This document shows, one piece after another, positions 44,446 through 56,367 of a stretch of 64,000 nucleotides of DNA. Within the stretch, counting starts at the first letter, position 1; each line of letters begins with the position of its first letter. Below the pieces are notes generated by a model. The model was given only the letters and a program-made list of their open reading frames with translations. It was not told the DNA's origin and did not search any database. The DNA is from Oscarella lobularis. Taxonomy: Eukaryota > Porifera > Homoscleromorpha > Homosclerophorida > Oscarellidae. The stretch spans positions 1,736,001 to 1,800,000 of the forward strand of contig NC_089183.1 of the NCBI RefSeq assembly GCF_947507565.1, read 5' to 3'. The position numbers and the translations under genes were made by a program.

Positions 44446-47400
44446 CTACATCAGGCCGAACCCTCCATGATTGAGGATGGCGTATGCCATTTTCTCCTTG
44501 AAAGCGTTATACGATCGATGTTTCGTCGGTAAAGTTATGGTGATCAAACACGTATGGGCTGTCGGCAGATCAGCCTTGTGACTGAAGAATAAAGTAGGTG
44601 TTTCCTTTAGCCCATGAATAGGAATACGGCTTGCTCCAGAAAAGAATTCAAAAACTTTTTCGATTGTAATGTCGGTTATATTTTTGTCTATAGGAAAAAT
44701 CGTGACACATGTGTAGAACCGTGCGGTTATACTTTACTTTCGGCTTCTTCGAGGAAGTCGAAGAAATTCAAGTACGTTTCTTCCTCCAATTCTCTGGCTT
44801 TCTTATCTGCTTCTTTAGGGGTATATTTTACCTCTACCAATTGTCTAAGTTTTTCTGTACCAAATTTAATTGTCATTGAGTATACTAAAAAACCGAAAAT
44901 TTACCCGCGGTCATTTGCGTTCCTGTCACAAACGTCAGGTAAGGTAAGACAGAGGACGTAGCATTCTTAATGCAATCCAAGAAACCTAGATAAACATTGC
45001 ATTAATGCATTTCCGTCATGGAATCTGCCGTGCCATCAGCGTTTACCCTACCCAGAGTACGTAGGCCTTCTCTTAATTGGTCCAGTTCAGCCTTGATATT
45101 TTGGACGGAGAAATGAACAAGAGCTGATCGTAATATCTTTTTTTTGACGTCCATTCCCGCGGTTATCAGAGGTCTTCCGTTGCCGGATTCAGCAAGGTAA
45201 TCCATTGCTTCGTCGCTTGAGAGAACCCTCTGCAGTTGGGAATCCGACGACGCTTCTTCTAACTACAAAGACACTCACTTTTAGGTCAAGGAAATCTTAA
45301 TGCAAATCATTGCCTCCTTAAGAAATTGTCTGACGCCGGGATGTGGAATCTCTTCTATGGAAATGTCCAAATCATTCGTGGTCCCCGTAGCCAAGTAGTT
45401 CACCACCCATTTAGCAAAAAACTGAAAGCCAGAACCTTCGTGTATAGTACTTAGGGAAATGAGTTGACCAATGAGAAGATAATGCTGCGCCTAAAATGGA
45501 GATGAAACCTTGCTCTGCCTGCTTAAAAATGCCGTCACCTCAACGCCTTCGGACGAATGGCGAGGGGCCATCCGATAATTATCTCCCCAAAAGAATTCAC
45601 TCCTAATGGTATCGGATACAATGCGCCAGAACTCTCGCGTGGGGCCACCAGTGTCATGGCCTCCCTCTCCGACAAACTTTATCTACAATAATTTTATAAT
45701 ATTTAGTGACGAACGGACGAAGGTATGGCCTAAACTTACCCTGACACGTTGTAAAGGATCGAAGCTGACCCGATTTAACCAACGGAAAGCATCAACAAGA
45801 ACTTTTTCTCTCCGAACAGGTACTGTTCGATAACAGTCATATTCAAATAATTTTGGATATAGACGAGCGCTATTCATTGACACGAATGTCTGCAAATTTG
45901 AAGAGTTTCTGGGGCATTACAGTTTGGCGTCACGAAACATTCATGTTCTCTCTACTCGATCTTACGCAAGGCCATTGATTTCATGATCAGAGTCGGGCGT
46001 TTCCATGGATTGTTCGGTAGCGTCGTTCACATCTGAGAAAAAATGCCAACGAAAAGTTGTACGTGCAGCACATACGAAATGTACCCTGATTACTAGCCAG
46101 CAGCATAGCCGTTCCTGAACCCCCGAACAAATCGCCTATTTGGCAATGACAGTGGGAGGTCTATTAGCACAATTCCTTAAGACCAAATGTGGAGGATTTG
46201 TGATCGCTTCCGATAGGCAGCACCACATGATGATACCCTTCTCAACAGAATTAGTTAACATTTCAATGTTTTTAATCTCTGAAATAACCTGTAGTCTATC
46301 ATAGCTTCTAAACCGGCGGGTCTTTATGTTGGAGTCCGGATATTTCATTCGAATGCGAATCGCGTCGTAATCGTCCTCAGGTTCTTCCGGCAATAATGCC
46401 TTGAACGACGCTCTCAAACTGTGACGACTTTGCTCTTTTGCCTCCCTCTTTGTCTGCATCCGGTCCTGAACACATCATAAATGTCTTACTTAAGCTAACT
46501 CCATTGTTGTGTACTTTCTCCTCGTCAGCTGCCAAAGATAACGCGTACGCTTCGTCCTGCGCAGCTTTAACTCCCCCCCCCCTCATTTTAACAATATAGA
46601 AAATGACGACTTTTAGAATATGTACTACGCTAGTCTAAAAGAGTGACTAACCTCTTCGAGGGAACTGAGGTGTGGCATCTCCTCTTTCATCGTAGTACCA
46701 TCACGCTTATATTCTGCACTGCCATCAGAAAATGAATGCGAGGGCTAAAGCAGAAAGTCAATAGTAACGTTTACATTTATAAAGGAGACAGTACACATTT
46801 TTTCTTACGGTTGCAGACGTGGACGGTTCTATCGTTGATGTGCCATCCCCATCTAGTACGATCGTTGCTATAAAGAAGTGTCAAAAAATCATGCACAACT
46901 ACGACGAAGATGTGCGTACAATCGTCGCTCTCGTACTGCTCAAAATTGATTACGTCGTCTACTGAAGGCTCCTCTTTCTTGGCCTTCTTGCCACATTTTT
47001 TGACGTGCTTCTGCAGCACACCGAGGGGAAAAACGTCATTGCAATACATGCATTTGTCTTGAACGTCTTTCACGCTCATGAGAGTTTTCTAGGACAATTA
47101 GAGTACTGCAAGCGACGACATGTGTACAATGATGTTCACCTTGAGCTGTATGTCTTTCTGCAATGGACGGATATATATCCGTCCAAAATGTACGGAGCCT
47201 CTAAGATTCTCCACAAAATATGGCGGATGAAGAGGAATGAGTACCGATGCGTCGCGCTTTTCACAAGCCATGAGTGTGTATCCACCCGTATCGCATAGTT
47301 GAGGATATTCTGATTTCAATACTGCGTCAACATGGGCAGTGCCTCCTTCAGCGTCGAATCGAACCTTTTCTCCCAAACCGCTGACTTGCAATTGGGATCT

Positions 47401-47855
47401 TTCTCCTGCGTTCGGAGCCATCGACTGCTTTTGTCGCGCCAAGCAAAAAAATGGGTGCGTCCAAGTTAGCGCACGCGAAGACGTGGCTTTCTTCGAGCCG
47501 CTTTGAACAATCTGTCTCGTTGATTGACGCTCCTGGGCTTCCTTTTACGTTTCTTGGACCCGCTTCTGCCGAAAGTTCGGCGATGTTCGGCCATTAGGGC
47601 GTCAGGGGCGAATCTGGGAGTCGGCGAGGCGAACACATCGTCTTCACTATCGCTTGCATTTCGAGATGGCTTGGGCGCTCTAGATGTCGGCGCTGACGCA
47701 GTCGGTAGAGAAGCCGCGACGCCGACGACGCCACTGGGGCCTTGAGCCGATGGCCCAGCCTCGCCTTGAATCTGCTTGCTTGTGGCGGCGATGGCAGCCA
47801 CATTTTCGATTAGGGTGGACAGAGATCCAGTTAGATTCTGTAGGTGATTTTCCAT
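44446..47855 (-). CDS. ubiquitin-like/zinc finger/UIM/UBX/HECT E3 ubiquitin ligase, multi-exon
   Basis: On the minus strand the start MENHLQNLTGSLSTL (47855) opens a Ser-rich linker with a basic patch (KKRKRKPRS). A ubiquitin-like module follows (GLGEKVRFDAEGG, YPQLCDTGGYTLMACEK; 47440-47260), then IYIRPLQKDIQL and a CxxC..HxxxC zinc knuckle (CMYCNDVFPLGVLQKHVKKC; about 47050-46990). The next exon has a UIM-like helix (QDEAYALSLAADEEK) and a UBX-like domain (LLPEEPEDDYDAIRIRM, PDSNIKTRRFRS; 46400-46300). The HECT N-lobe reads VGEGGHDTGGPTREFWRI (about 45690-45630). The C-lobe ends LPTAHTCLITITLPTKHRSY with the catalytic Cys codon at 44548-44550, and FKEKMAYAILNHGGFGLM before the stop at 44446. 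HECT ligases pass ubiquitin through this cysteine. A one-base frame change near 47470 is unexplained, and introns are not all fixed. Confidence 0.68.
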
Positions 47856-47970
47856 GCTGCCGATACGTACGTAGCAGACGCAATGCGCATGATCGATAAA
47901 TGAACTTATTAACCTCGCGAAAAGGACAGCGGAGTTTTACTCTAAGGGCAATAAGAAGTAATATTGTCTT

Positions 47971-49400
47971 TCAACTGTCGGAAAGCAACGAGTTCTTAGC
48001 TGCCACGTAAATATCTATACCGTAATTATCTGATGGTGACAAAGGATCGATTTGTCGTAGACGAGCCTGCAATTCTGTTGATAACCTTTGGGTAGATGGA
48101 ATATGAACCGCGAACGCATTTTCGTCATCTGACGAAGAGGTAGATGAGTGAGACGTCATAGTAGACTCAGAGTCCGAAGAACTTTCTTCGTACAATTCTT
48201 GACATGCAGTTCTGTCTAATCCTAGAGTCATTCCAAGAACCCACAGTTGTCTGGGACTCCTTCCGCCTTCCGTCGACATAGGATGCTGATTCCAGGCGGC
48301 AACAAATTCGAGTAAATGTTCATTAATGCGTGGTATGAAGATGTGATGCAAACACGCAAGATCTGTCTCAGACTGTGGGTCTAGCATTCCTTCGTCCTCC
48401 ATAAAGTGAAATAGCTGATAATACGTACTTGTAGCTTGATTGAATACGTCTCGCCAAAGTCGTTCTATTCTTTGGTTATGAACAGAGCGCCCTGCCAGCA
48501 TTGATCCTCTGTCGAGGCCACGACGCGACAACATATAGACCGATACTAATTCATTTTCTCCTCCACGGTCCGATCTGACTCGAGAAGGCAATCCGTGTCT
48601 ACGAACGGCGTCGGTGAATAGTTGTTCGACGGTTGAAGCCCTTTTGTTGTTGGAACAGTGTAGATAAACAATGAGACGGCTAAAACCGTCAATTCCGCCA
48701 TGGATAACCAAACGCCACCTAAATTGTGCACGTATAGGTCAGTCAATATGCTGCAGGACCGTTATTTCACGGCATACCGTATAAGTTTGTGGTTCCCGTC
48801 AATGTGCCATATACTATTGGGTCCAGGGACGTGATATACTCTTCTACGTATAGTAGTCATTTGTCGACTAGCGGTGCCTATGGGGTCGACGTCCCTTAAA
48901 GCCTGCCTCACACGATTCTGTTGGAGTATGAGACCTCTTCAACGCAAATTTGCCAAAACCATACGATACCTGCTGTATGGATTTCGTGAATGAATATCGC
49001 GAACAATGTCCAAAAGTTCGCCATTGGAAATGTCCGTAAATCGTTCACTTCGAGGAGTGAAGCCATACTGCCGAATGCGACGGGTAATTGTGCTTTCACT
49101 TACACCCATAGCTCGACTGATATCGGGTATTGGCAAATTGCTCTCAACGAGCAATTGCAGCTGGTCTCTAGGCACTGAAAGCCTCGGCCTGCCAATTTCA
49201 CTTGATAATGGCGCCATTCGTCACTCTGGGACTCCATAAACTGCCGTAAATCTCTTGCCGCCTCCGTAACATTTGCTGCGCAAATTCTTATATGTGGCAA
49301 AGTGACGGTCCTTTCTGAAGACGAAAGAAGACGGGAAAGAAATTCAACCTCTTCAAGAATAGCCTCAGCAATCTGAGGCGGAAACGGACGTAATTGGCGA
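47971..49400 (-). CDS. integrase-core DDE transposase (IS3EU-like, tentative)
   Basis: On the minus strand, an N-terminal helical region ([16 protein letters not shown], 49370-49300) precedes an HTH ([21 protein letters not shown]). [17 protein letters not shown] is spliced across a 59-nt GT-AG intron (48719-48777) to [19 protein letters not shown], the first-Asp motif. [17 protein letters not shown] holds the second Asp. [15 protein letters not shown] holds the Glu, in the place of the third catalytic residue. The C-terminus is acidic with Ser runs and ends at 47971. One frame change near 49215, at [11 protein letters not shown], may be an intron or lesion. The core is open from 48718 to 47971, so this copy is much better preserved than the one at 19851. 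Confidence 0.75.
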
Positions 49401-49589
49401 AATCTAGAGCGATAGAAGTATCTTATTAGCGCAATCTATGGATGATAGGTTTTTCTGTACGGTAGAATCTGCTGCTCGAGCCGCCGACTACGGTCTAAGA
49501 TAAACGCCCAAAAAGAAACTGCGTCGGTCATTTTTCTCATTCACGCATGCGCTGAATACTGTATAATCAATACGCTCATGCAACATGGA

Positions 49590-49770
49590 GCACCTAAACT
49601 GGTCCTTCATAACCTAAACTTGCGTCGCATAACCTAAACTAGAACATAAACTTGCATCTCATAACCTAAACTGGCGTCTCATAACCTAAACTGGCGTTTC
49701 ATAACCTAAACTAGTGTCGCATAACCTAAACTGGAGTGTCATCATACTTTTGACTGACTTCACCCGCCAT
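49590..49770 (-). repeat. inverted 181-bp copy of the 34-kb minisatellite edge
   Basis: Read on the minus strand, 49770 to 49590 matches 34368 to 34548 unit by unit with about one mismatch. The match starts at ATGGCGGGTGAAGTCAG, in the unique flank, and runs through eight variant minisatellite units. Both sides then diverge abruptly. Confidence 0.88.
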
Positions 49771-51400
49771 AGATTGAGACCTACTTTCACGATGGCCTGA
49801 CCTTTGCTGAGAAATGCCTCTTTCTCGAGCGAAGACACGGAGTGCCTCTTACAGTCCACCAGGTGAAGAGGCGACTTCGTTTCCTTGGTTTGAAGAGGAG
49901 GGAGTAACGGTTTCTCTGAGGGAAGTGGAGGATGCTATTAGAGTCAGTTTAGTGATTAATCACTAGCATAGAACGTATGTGGATAATGTCTGGTAGAGTG
50001 AAAAGTCAGGGTGTGGGAAGACTTTGGGATACAGAGCCATGTGGAAAAGACTACATCAGAAGTACCATTTATCGGTTCTAAGGTTTCTGATTTTTCATTT
50101 CCTTTACTGAGCTCTTTAAATTTTGTGCACAGAGACCTTGTGATGATTGTTTGCAGAGAAATTGATCGTAAAGGAGCTGCAGAAAGGAGAAAAAGACGAC
50201 TGAAGAGAAGGGTTTACGTCAACAAGGTCACCTGGTACTAGGCCGTGATATTGACTGCCGGAATTTTGCTATGAAGGGCCCTGATTATTTATGGCAAATG
50301 GATGGATACGTCAAGATCAAACAATATGGTTTTGCGATCCATGTCTGTCTTAACGGGTGCAGTTGAATATTTTTGAAGCGGCTTAGTTGTCTTATATTTG
50401 TGCGTACAGATTTTCGCGAAGAATTATGTGGCTGGAAGTTGCATCAACGAACAACGATCCACTTGTTATATCTGACTACTATTTACGTTGCATAGAGAAA
50501 CTGAAAGGTATTTCACATAAACTTTCTTGAATATTTCAATTATATTGTGAGGCCTTACTTTCATTTAGGTCTGCCAAGAGTCCTTCGTGCTGGCCGAGGC
50601 ACTGAGAATACAACTGTCGCGGCATTGCAACCGTTCCTGCGTCATAAAGACACGGATGATATGAGCGGTGAGCGTAGCTTCATGTATGGAAGATCGACAG
50701 CGAATCAGGTTAGGAAAAGTAAATTATTTCATTAGCCAAGCTTAATTAAACTTTGCTCTAAGAGAATTGAAGCTTGGTGGGGACAGCTACGCAAAAATGG
50801 TGCTGGATATTGGATCTTCAAGGTACGAAGTGTATAGTAAGTAGTACATCCATTCAATGGTCATGTTTAGGATTTGCAAGATTTGGGGAAGTTTGACGCT
50901 TCTTGCTCTTTCCACAAGTATTATTGATTGAATTCCTTGGTTCAAAAATAGTATCATTTTCTAAAGGGACTGCATTCGGTACTGCTTTATGGCTGTCATT
51001 CAGAAAGAACTTGACGAGGTTGCAAGAGAGTGGAATTTCCATCGAATCAAGAAATCTAAGCACGGAGAGTCACCTGGGGGCGTACCAGAACTTCTCTACT
51101 ATGCCCCAAAAATGGAAGGTAAGTACAGACTGTCATAACTACTTAATGTTACGTAATACAGGTGGAATTTCGTACCGTTTCCCTCTCAACGATGAAGATT
51201 TTTCAGCAGTGAATCTAGATCAGTATAGGAAGCTCAAACCACAGCGGGGCCCCAGGGTTCTGCCTACCTATGTTAGAAGTTGTCGGGCCCACCACTTTGG
51301 AAATGACCCAGCCACTTTCCTTGCCTCGCCGACCACTTACAAATTCCGCTGTTTTCTTCCTACTTCACTGAAGCACTGTACACGCAAAGTGATAGAGTGA
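49771..51400 (+). pseudogene. second type of integrase-core transposase-like gene, decayed
   Basis: The plus-strand sequence starts abruptly next to the minisatellite copy with IETYFHDGLTFAEKCLFLER, HQVKRRLRFLGLKRR, a DNA-binding HTH. Blocks follow in changing frames: RRKRRLKRRVYVNK (50180), a Trp-Gln-Met-Asp-Gly motif with the first Asp (about 50290), a Gly-Thr-Glu-Asn box with GLPRVLRAGRGTEN (50570-50610), MYGRSTANQ (50685), RIEAWWGQLRKNGAGYW (50765-50815) with a catalytic-type Glu, and a C-terminal exon to 51400 (GISYRFPLNDEDFSAV). Short introns and several stops intervene. The second-Asp position reads AGRGTEN, where relatives have Asp, so this copy is probably inactive. The family differs from the gene at 47971-49400. 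Confidence 0.65.
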
Positions 51401-51449
51401 CCATTGTAAAGATTTCCCGTATTACTGTAAACATCCCGTACTTGTCTCG

Positions 51450-53706
51450 ATGTCAATTACACGGTTTTTCGAGCCTCGCTATTCGAGTTCGGCTAAACGC
51501 CACGCTCCAAGTGAATACCTTGACTCATCGAGCGACGACGAAAGCAGCGACAGCATTGCAGATCCACTTGACGTCTCCGGTACTAGTAGAGCATCAGAAA
51601 CGCAGTCAGCTTTTGGAGATGAACGAACAATTGTCAGCGTCATCGCGCAGCAAATCCGATTCTTTGAAGCAATCAAAAGGGCTAAACACCGACGGGCTAG
51701 TGGGAAGATCATGGCTAAAGTACAACAGAGAAAACCACACCATGACCTGCTCCTATTTCCAGACTCACCACGCCGATTATCGCGGAACGTGGAGTTCCGT
51801 AGAACCGTGTAGGCGGATCAGGCTACAGGGTATTGTAAAGCATGAGAAAAGTGAAAAACATCGCGACAGCGTCCAGAAAGAGTCGTCAGCAAGGTCGACA
51901 AACCTTCTTGCTGATCTCCAACCTCCTGTCCCTCGTTAAGGCATCGAAGAAGCATTTTCATGCTTGTACTTTTTACTCAAGCATCGTATTCCTCACATGA
52001 CAACGTTTGAGCCTTTACTGGACCTAATGACACTTCTTGGCAATAACATTAAAAGAAAAATATGCGTTGCGAGAAATGCGTGTTATACCTCTGACAAAGC
52101 GGTGCAGGAAATGGTTCACATATTGTCTGAGGTCATTGAAAAGAAGTTACTACACGAACTGAAGTCTGCTGATTTCATCTCTCTAATGTTTAATGAAACT
52201 ACCGACTGCACCGTAACGGAGCAAATAGCAGTTCACGCAAGGTCAAAGAAGGCCGCCTAAGATCACATTACCTGAAAATGATTGACGTACTTGGTCCTGA
52301 AGCGGCGCCTGACAGAAATGACGAAGCGTGCAACTCTGTAAACGCAAAAGTTATTACCAATCGAATACTAGAATATATTAAAGAAGTCGAGATGCCCACG
52401 AAAAAAAATTGTTGGCTTTGGGACGGACGGCGCTGCAACCATGCTCGGACGTATCAGCGGTGTTGTTGCTCGATTGAAAGAGGCTGTATCTCCTTGTGCA
52501 ATCGGAGTCCATTGCGCCGCTCACCGATTAAACCTTGCTTCAACGCAGGCTGCTAAATCGGTTCCGTATGTGGAAAAATTTAACACCATATTGCGCCAGA
52601 TATTCGACTTCTTCGACAACAGCGCCGTGCGGACTGCAGCACTCTCAGCAATGGAATGTCTTCTCAAGGAAAAAGGCAAATTAGTTGCGCCGTTCAGTAC
52701 GCGCTGGCTTAGTGTCGACAAAAGTGTTGCTCACATAAAGTCCTGTTTTGCTTCAGTAGTGCTAAGCTTAGAAAGAGAAGGCACAGAGAGATCTGACGCT
52801 AAAGCTATTGGACTAGCTAAATTAGTGTCAGACTACCGTTTTGTTGCAACAATGCATTTGCTTTGTGACGCTTTTCCTGCCGTTTCTCAACTGTCAAAAT
52901 CTTTTCAGCTTCAATTCTGCGATTACTCCATTATTCCTTCTATGGTGACTGCAACAACGGACGTCTTGCAATCTATGATTGACACAGATAGCGTTCACAT
53001 GACAGCTCTGGATTCCTTTCTACAAAATTTAAAAGATTCCGGCATCAACATTAAGGAAACAATAAACACCGGAAAAGAAAATTTTAACAGAACCATTCGA
53101 AAGCCTTTTCTTGAAAAACTAATCAATAACTTAAAAAAAAGATTTTCTTCAGGGGAAGTAATAGCATCCTTTGATGTTTTCAATCCTTCTTCGCTTCCAT
53201 CAACAACCACGCCTGAAGTATTGCAAACCTTTGCCGGATATGGAAACGACAAAATTGCCAGACTAAGCGACGCTTTTTTTGATGATGAACAACATAAGAA
53301 TGACTGCATCACAGAGTGGATGACTTACAAGCACTTTATGAAAAGGAATTTTGGGTCAAAGAACCTGAGGCATTTCGTGGAATCGTTATCGAAAGAAGAT
53401 CTTTCGCAAATTTATCCGAAACTGTCCGCTTTAGCTAAAATGTCGGGTGCAGCCTGTCCAAACGGCAGATGTAGAAAGAAAATTTTGCCAGGTAATATAT
53501 TTAGCAGAATGCAACAATATGTGTTAGAATTCTAATAATGCTTTCTTTAGTTGAAGTTAATTAACACTAGAGTTAGGAACAGATTACAAGAATCGACGTT
53601 GGATGCGCTTTTGCGAATCGCCATTGAGGGGCCTGAGGAACAAATGTATCCGTACAAGGAAGCGGTCCTCCTCTGGGGTAAGAAAAAACCCGACGTCTTC
53701 TTTTAA
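51450..53706 (+). pseudogene. second hAT-superfamily transposase, nearly complete
   Basis: The N-terminal acidic/Ser region and a zinc-binding region (MTCSYFQTHHADYRG..HEKSEKHRD) occupy 51450-51939. After TAA at 51937-51939 comes YFLLKHRIPHMTTFEPLL. The core continues ADFISLMFNETTDCTVTEQ (first-Asp region, with Asn at the position often Asp), then a frame change at 52258. After an A8 run (52403-52410) the next frame reads FGTDGAATMLGRISGVV and runs open to 53535. The last exon (about 53547-53706) has the dimerisation motif VRNRLQESTLDALLRIAIEG and ends KKKPDVFF. Its intron ends TTCTTTAG. Three or four point lesions separate it from an intact gene. It belongs to the same broad hAT lineage as 28523-30845. 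Confidence 0.72.
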
Positions 53707-54725
53707 CGTAGCCTATGCAGTAATACGTCGCTTGTACATTTCATTTCTTTGCCTGCACATCATTACATTTAAAAGCATGAAATTATTTTATGAAAATGAA
53801 GGCGTAGTTAAGGAAAAGGGGGCGTGTTCAAAAATTTTTTTGCGCGCAAAGCGCGCAAAAACACACCAACCACTTGTTATAAATTCCTGGGCAGAACACT
53901 ACAATCCTATTTCGTATCTCTACATCGGATAATGGCACTTGCAGCAAATCTGCAGAACAAAAATATTAATGGGAACGTGCTACTTTAAATAAACAATCAC
54001 GCCCTCTGTTGTAGCTTGTTCTTGCCCTTCGGAATGTGTTCTGTCAGTATCTAATGACTTCATTCACATTTCATTTATGCCATCCTGTAGACATATATAC
54101 CAGCTGTGTACCGTTTCTCTTTGTCTTTGTCTTTCGCAGATGAAGTTTCGAAGGCTGGACACTTGCCTGACCGCCGCAGGCAATTTGACTACCCAGTCTC
54201 AAATTTTGAGACAAAAAAGAAAATGAGTTGCCAGTCGACATCGCTATATTAAATTTGATATTAATTTCCATGAAAAGGAAAGTGATGGAAGTTAGAAAAA
54301 GTACTGCCTGAAGAAGGAAGCGTCGCTTGGAAAGCCTCACTGCTGTCATCTGCATCCTAACAGACACATCTACGCCGGGAGATGATTAGGGCAGTCACAG
54401 AGACATCACCGACTTAACACAGTAGAATTTAACTTTGCTCGGAAATATGCCATTTCTCTGCAGGTGGTTGTCTGGTGTCCATAATCCCCCATCTATCTTG
54501 TTCGATATTCGGTGGCCTTCTGGATTGGCTAGATAGAATATCCCTTCCTCATTTTCAAAAAAACTCGTCCTTGGCTCTTTCCACAAGTTCGTCGTAAGAA
54601 CATCATCTCTTGATGCTGAGAATTCGGCACGGGCTTATCTCTTTATGACATCGTACCGCCTTATTTTTTTAGACTGGAGTAAATCATAGCACCATCTTTG
54701 ATCTGCGAATAAGTCCGTGCCACTA
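53707..54725. other. no recognisable gene
   Basis: A hairpin at 53837-53861 is the only structured element. Short open frames on both strands at 54071-54600 show no family resemblance. Confidence 0.45.
53837..53861. repeat. perfect 11-bp-stem hairpin (TTTTTGCGCGC-AAA-GCGCGCAAAAA)
   Basis: A perfect inverted repeat with a 3-nt loop, about 130 bp after the hAT stop codon. Confidence 0.8.
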
Positions 54726-55067
54726 CTAATAAACTGTTGTAAATAATTTACTAACGCTGACACAGTCGCCTTTTTTGGGTTGCGGTACTTGAGGTCGTTT
54801 GAAGAGTGGCGAGTCCACCTTTGGCCGTTTCCCCAAAGGACCCCCGGGGCGAACTCCAAGGCGCTCGTCTTTCTGACGGCACATGTACTGTTGCAGAAGG
54901 TCCCTCCTCTCTGGAAAGTGGTGGAGAATGAATTCCTCTGCGGCAAACGCGAAACCTGCTGCCGCTGGTTTGGCGGCGGTAGAAAGCGGTTGTAAGGGCT
55001 TATCCAGCTTCGCGACGGCAGCATCGATCGACTTGTCGATATACTCTTTCACTTCACGATTCTTCAT
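54726..55067 (-). CDS. unknown 113-residue protein downstream of leader module B
   Basis: The minus-strand ATG at 55065-55067 lies 7 nt after the end of the 171-bp module. The protein starts MKNREVKEYIDKSIDAAVAKL (shown to 20: MKNREVKEYIDKSIDAAVAK). It has an Ala-rich middle, EEFILHHFPERRDLLQQYMC, and a basic Pro/Lys tail (KRPKVDSPLFKRPQ). The charged helical N-terminus and basic tail would fit a gag-like or DNA-binding protein of a mobile element, but I do not recognise it. The frame is also open upstream through the whole module. Confidence 0.4.
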   Translation of the reverse strand: MKNREVKEYIDKSIDAAVAKLDKPLQPLSTAAKPAAAGFAFAAEEFILHHFPERRDLLQQYMCRQKDERLGVRPGGPLGKRPKVDSPLFKRPQVPQPKKGDCVSVSKLFTTVY

Positions 55068-55073
55068 ACGATA

Positions 55074-55244
55074 CTGTGCGTGAAAGACGGATTCGCTCGG
55101 GGCGACAGAAAGCACAGCGTGCGGTGGGCCACGTGCGGAGGAGTCCCCGTATAGCAGGAAGAAGAGTACCCGGATTATCAGTGAGAAGTGACCCCGTACG
55201 AGAAGTGAGCAGTGGGAAGTGACCCTAGGTGAGCAGTGAGAAGT
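55074..55244 (-). repeat. 171-bp repeated leader module, copy B
   Basis: Inverted copy of 34116-34286 with about five mismatches. Upstream (55245-55330) it continues with three to four further degenerate units of the ~24-bp repeat GG(G/T)TCACTTCTCACTGCTAATCC, absent from copy A. Confidence 0.85.
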
Positions 55245-55530
55245 AAGAAGAGACCCGGATTGGCAGTGAGAAGTGAACCCGGATCGGTAGTGAGAAGTAA
55301 CCCCGGACTTGCAGTGAGAACCCCGTATCGGCCACCGTATTAATGCGCTCACTTCCTGCTTGTCTTCCTTCCAAAGATGTATTGAATCTGAAACATCGAC
55401 ATCAACGTCATCATCATTGTTCGAATCCGTCGGGCAGAATCCAGACGGATGAGGCGTCAAATCAATCTCGATCGAAAGGGCCATGCGTACGATATGCATC
55501 CTTCGAAGGGACATTCGGCCTCGCATCGCA

Positions 55531-56198
55531 AATGCAGTGAGCCTGACGACTGCTCGACGATTTAGGCATCTACACTGAACGTTGGAATGTCGTCGAACTG
55601 CTTCATCGTGTACGAACTTGTGTACGAAGTGCCACCAATTAAGATTAAAAAGTACTCAAAACAAATACTTCTATTTCCCTGTGGGATGGCAACAATGATG
55701 CTCAGAAGCTTTCTTGCGTTGGTCTTCTTCATGAAACTGAGTGTCAAAAGTACGCTTCGCCTTGTTAAGGAATATTGCAATGATTTCGTCGTCAACAATT
55801 TTGTCGTCAACTATTTTTTCCTTTTTGTTAATTGATTGGAAAGCATCAGATCTATTAATTAACCATAATGAATAGATTGCGTTTTCTGTGGGCGTGTTCG
55901 GATCCTATGACGCACTATTACGTCAGCAAAACACTATCGATGTCGAAAAGCGTTATTTACACACGGAAAAGCTTGCTTCGCAAGTGAAAACTGCTTTTCC
56001 AAACCCGACATTTTCATTCGTTCCCCAAAATTGTCTGAAAGGCCAAAAACAGCAAAAACGAGCCCGAGTAAAGTGCGTTAGGGTATATCGGAGCTTCTTA
56101 GAAGCTTTACGGGACAATGCACGGCTTTGGCGGACCTAAATTTCGAAAAACTGAGCAAGCGCATGAGGACGCTTTTCGTCTATCGAAATACTGACCCT
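55531..56198. other. no recognisable gene
   Basis: An open frame at 55888-56139 (MGVFGSYDALLRQQN..) is short and unrecognised. Nothing else was seen. Confidence 0.4.
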
Positions 56199-56367
56199 TA
56201 GCCTCGTACCCAGGCCCTTTCTCCTGTTGCGAGTCCCGGATGGACTCGCGGAGAAAGGGCCTGGTTCCAACTGTATGCGCATGCGCCAGAAATTACCGTC
56301 TTCACTGTAATCTGGATCTAAAGCGTCTTTTAAATAAAGGGCAATAGAACGTTAATATGAAAGCCTC
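56199..56367 (+). repeat. 169-bp dispersed repeat, copy 1
   Basis: Matches 58982-59150 in direct orientation with about 7 mismatches. It opens with a foldback: CCAGGCCCTTTCTCC pairs with GGAGAAAGGGCCTGG around the near-palindrome GCGAGTCC..GGACTCGC. Confidence 0.88.
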
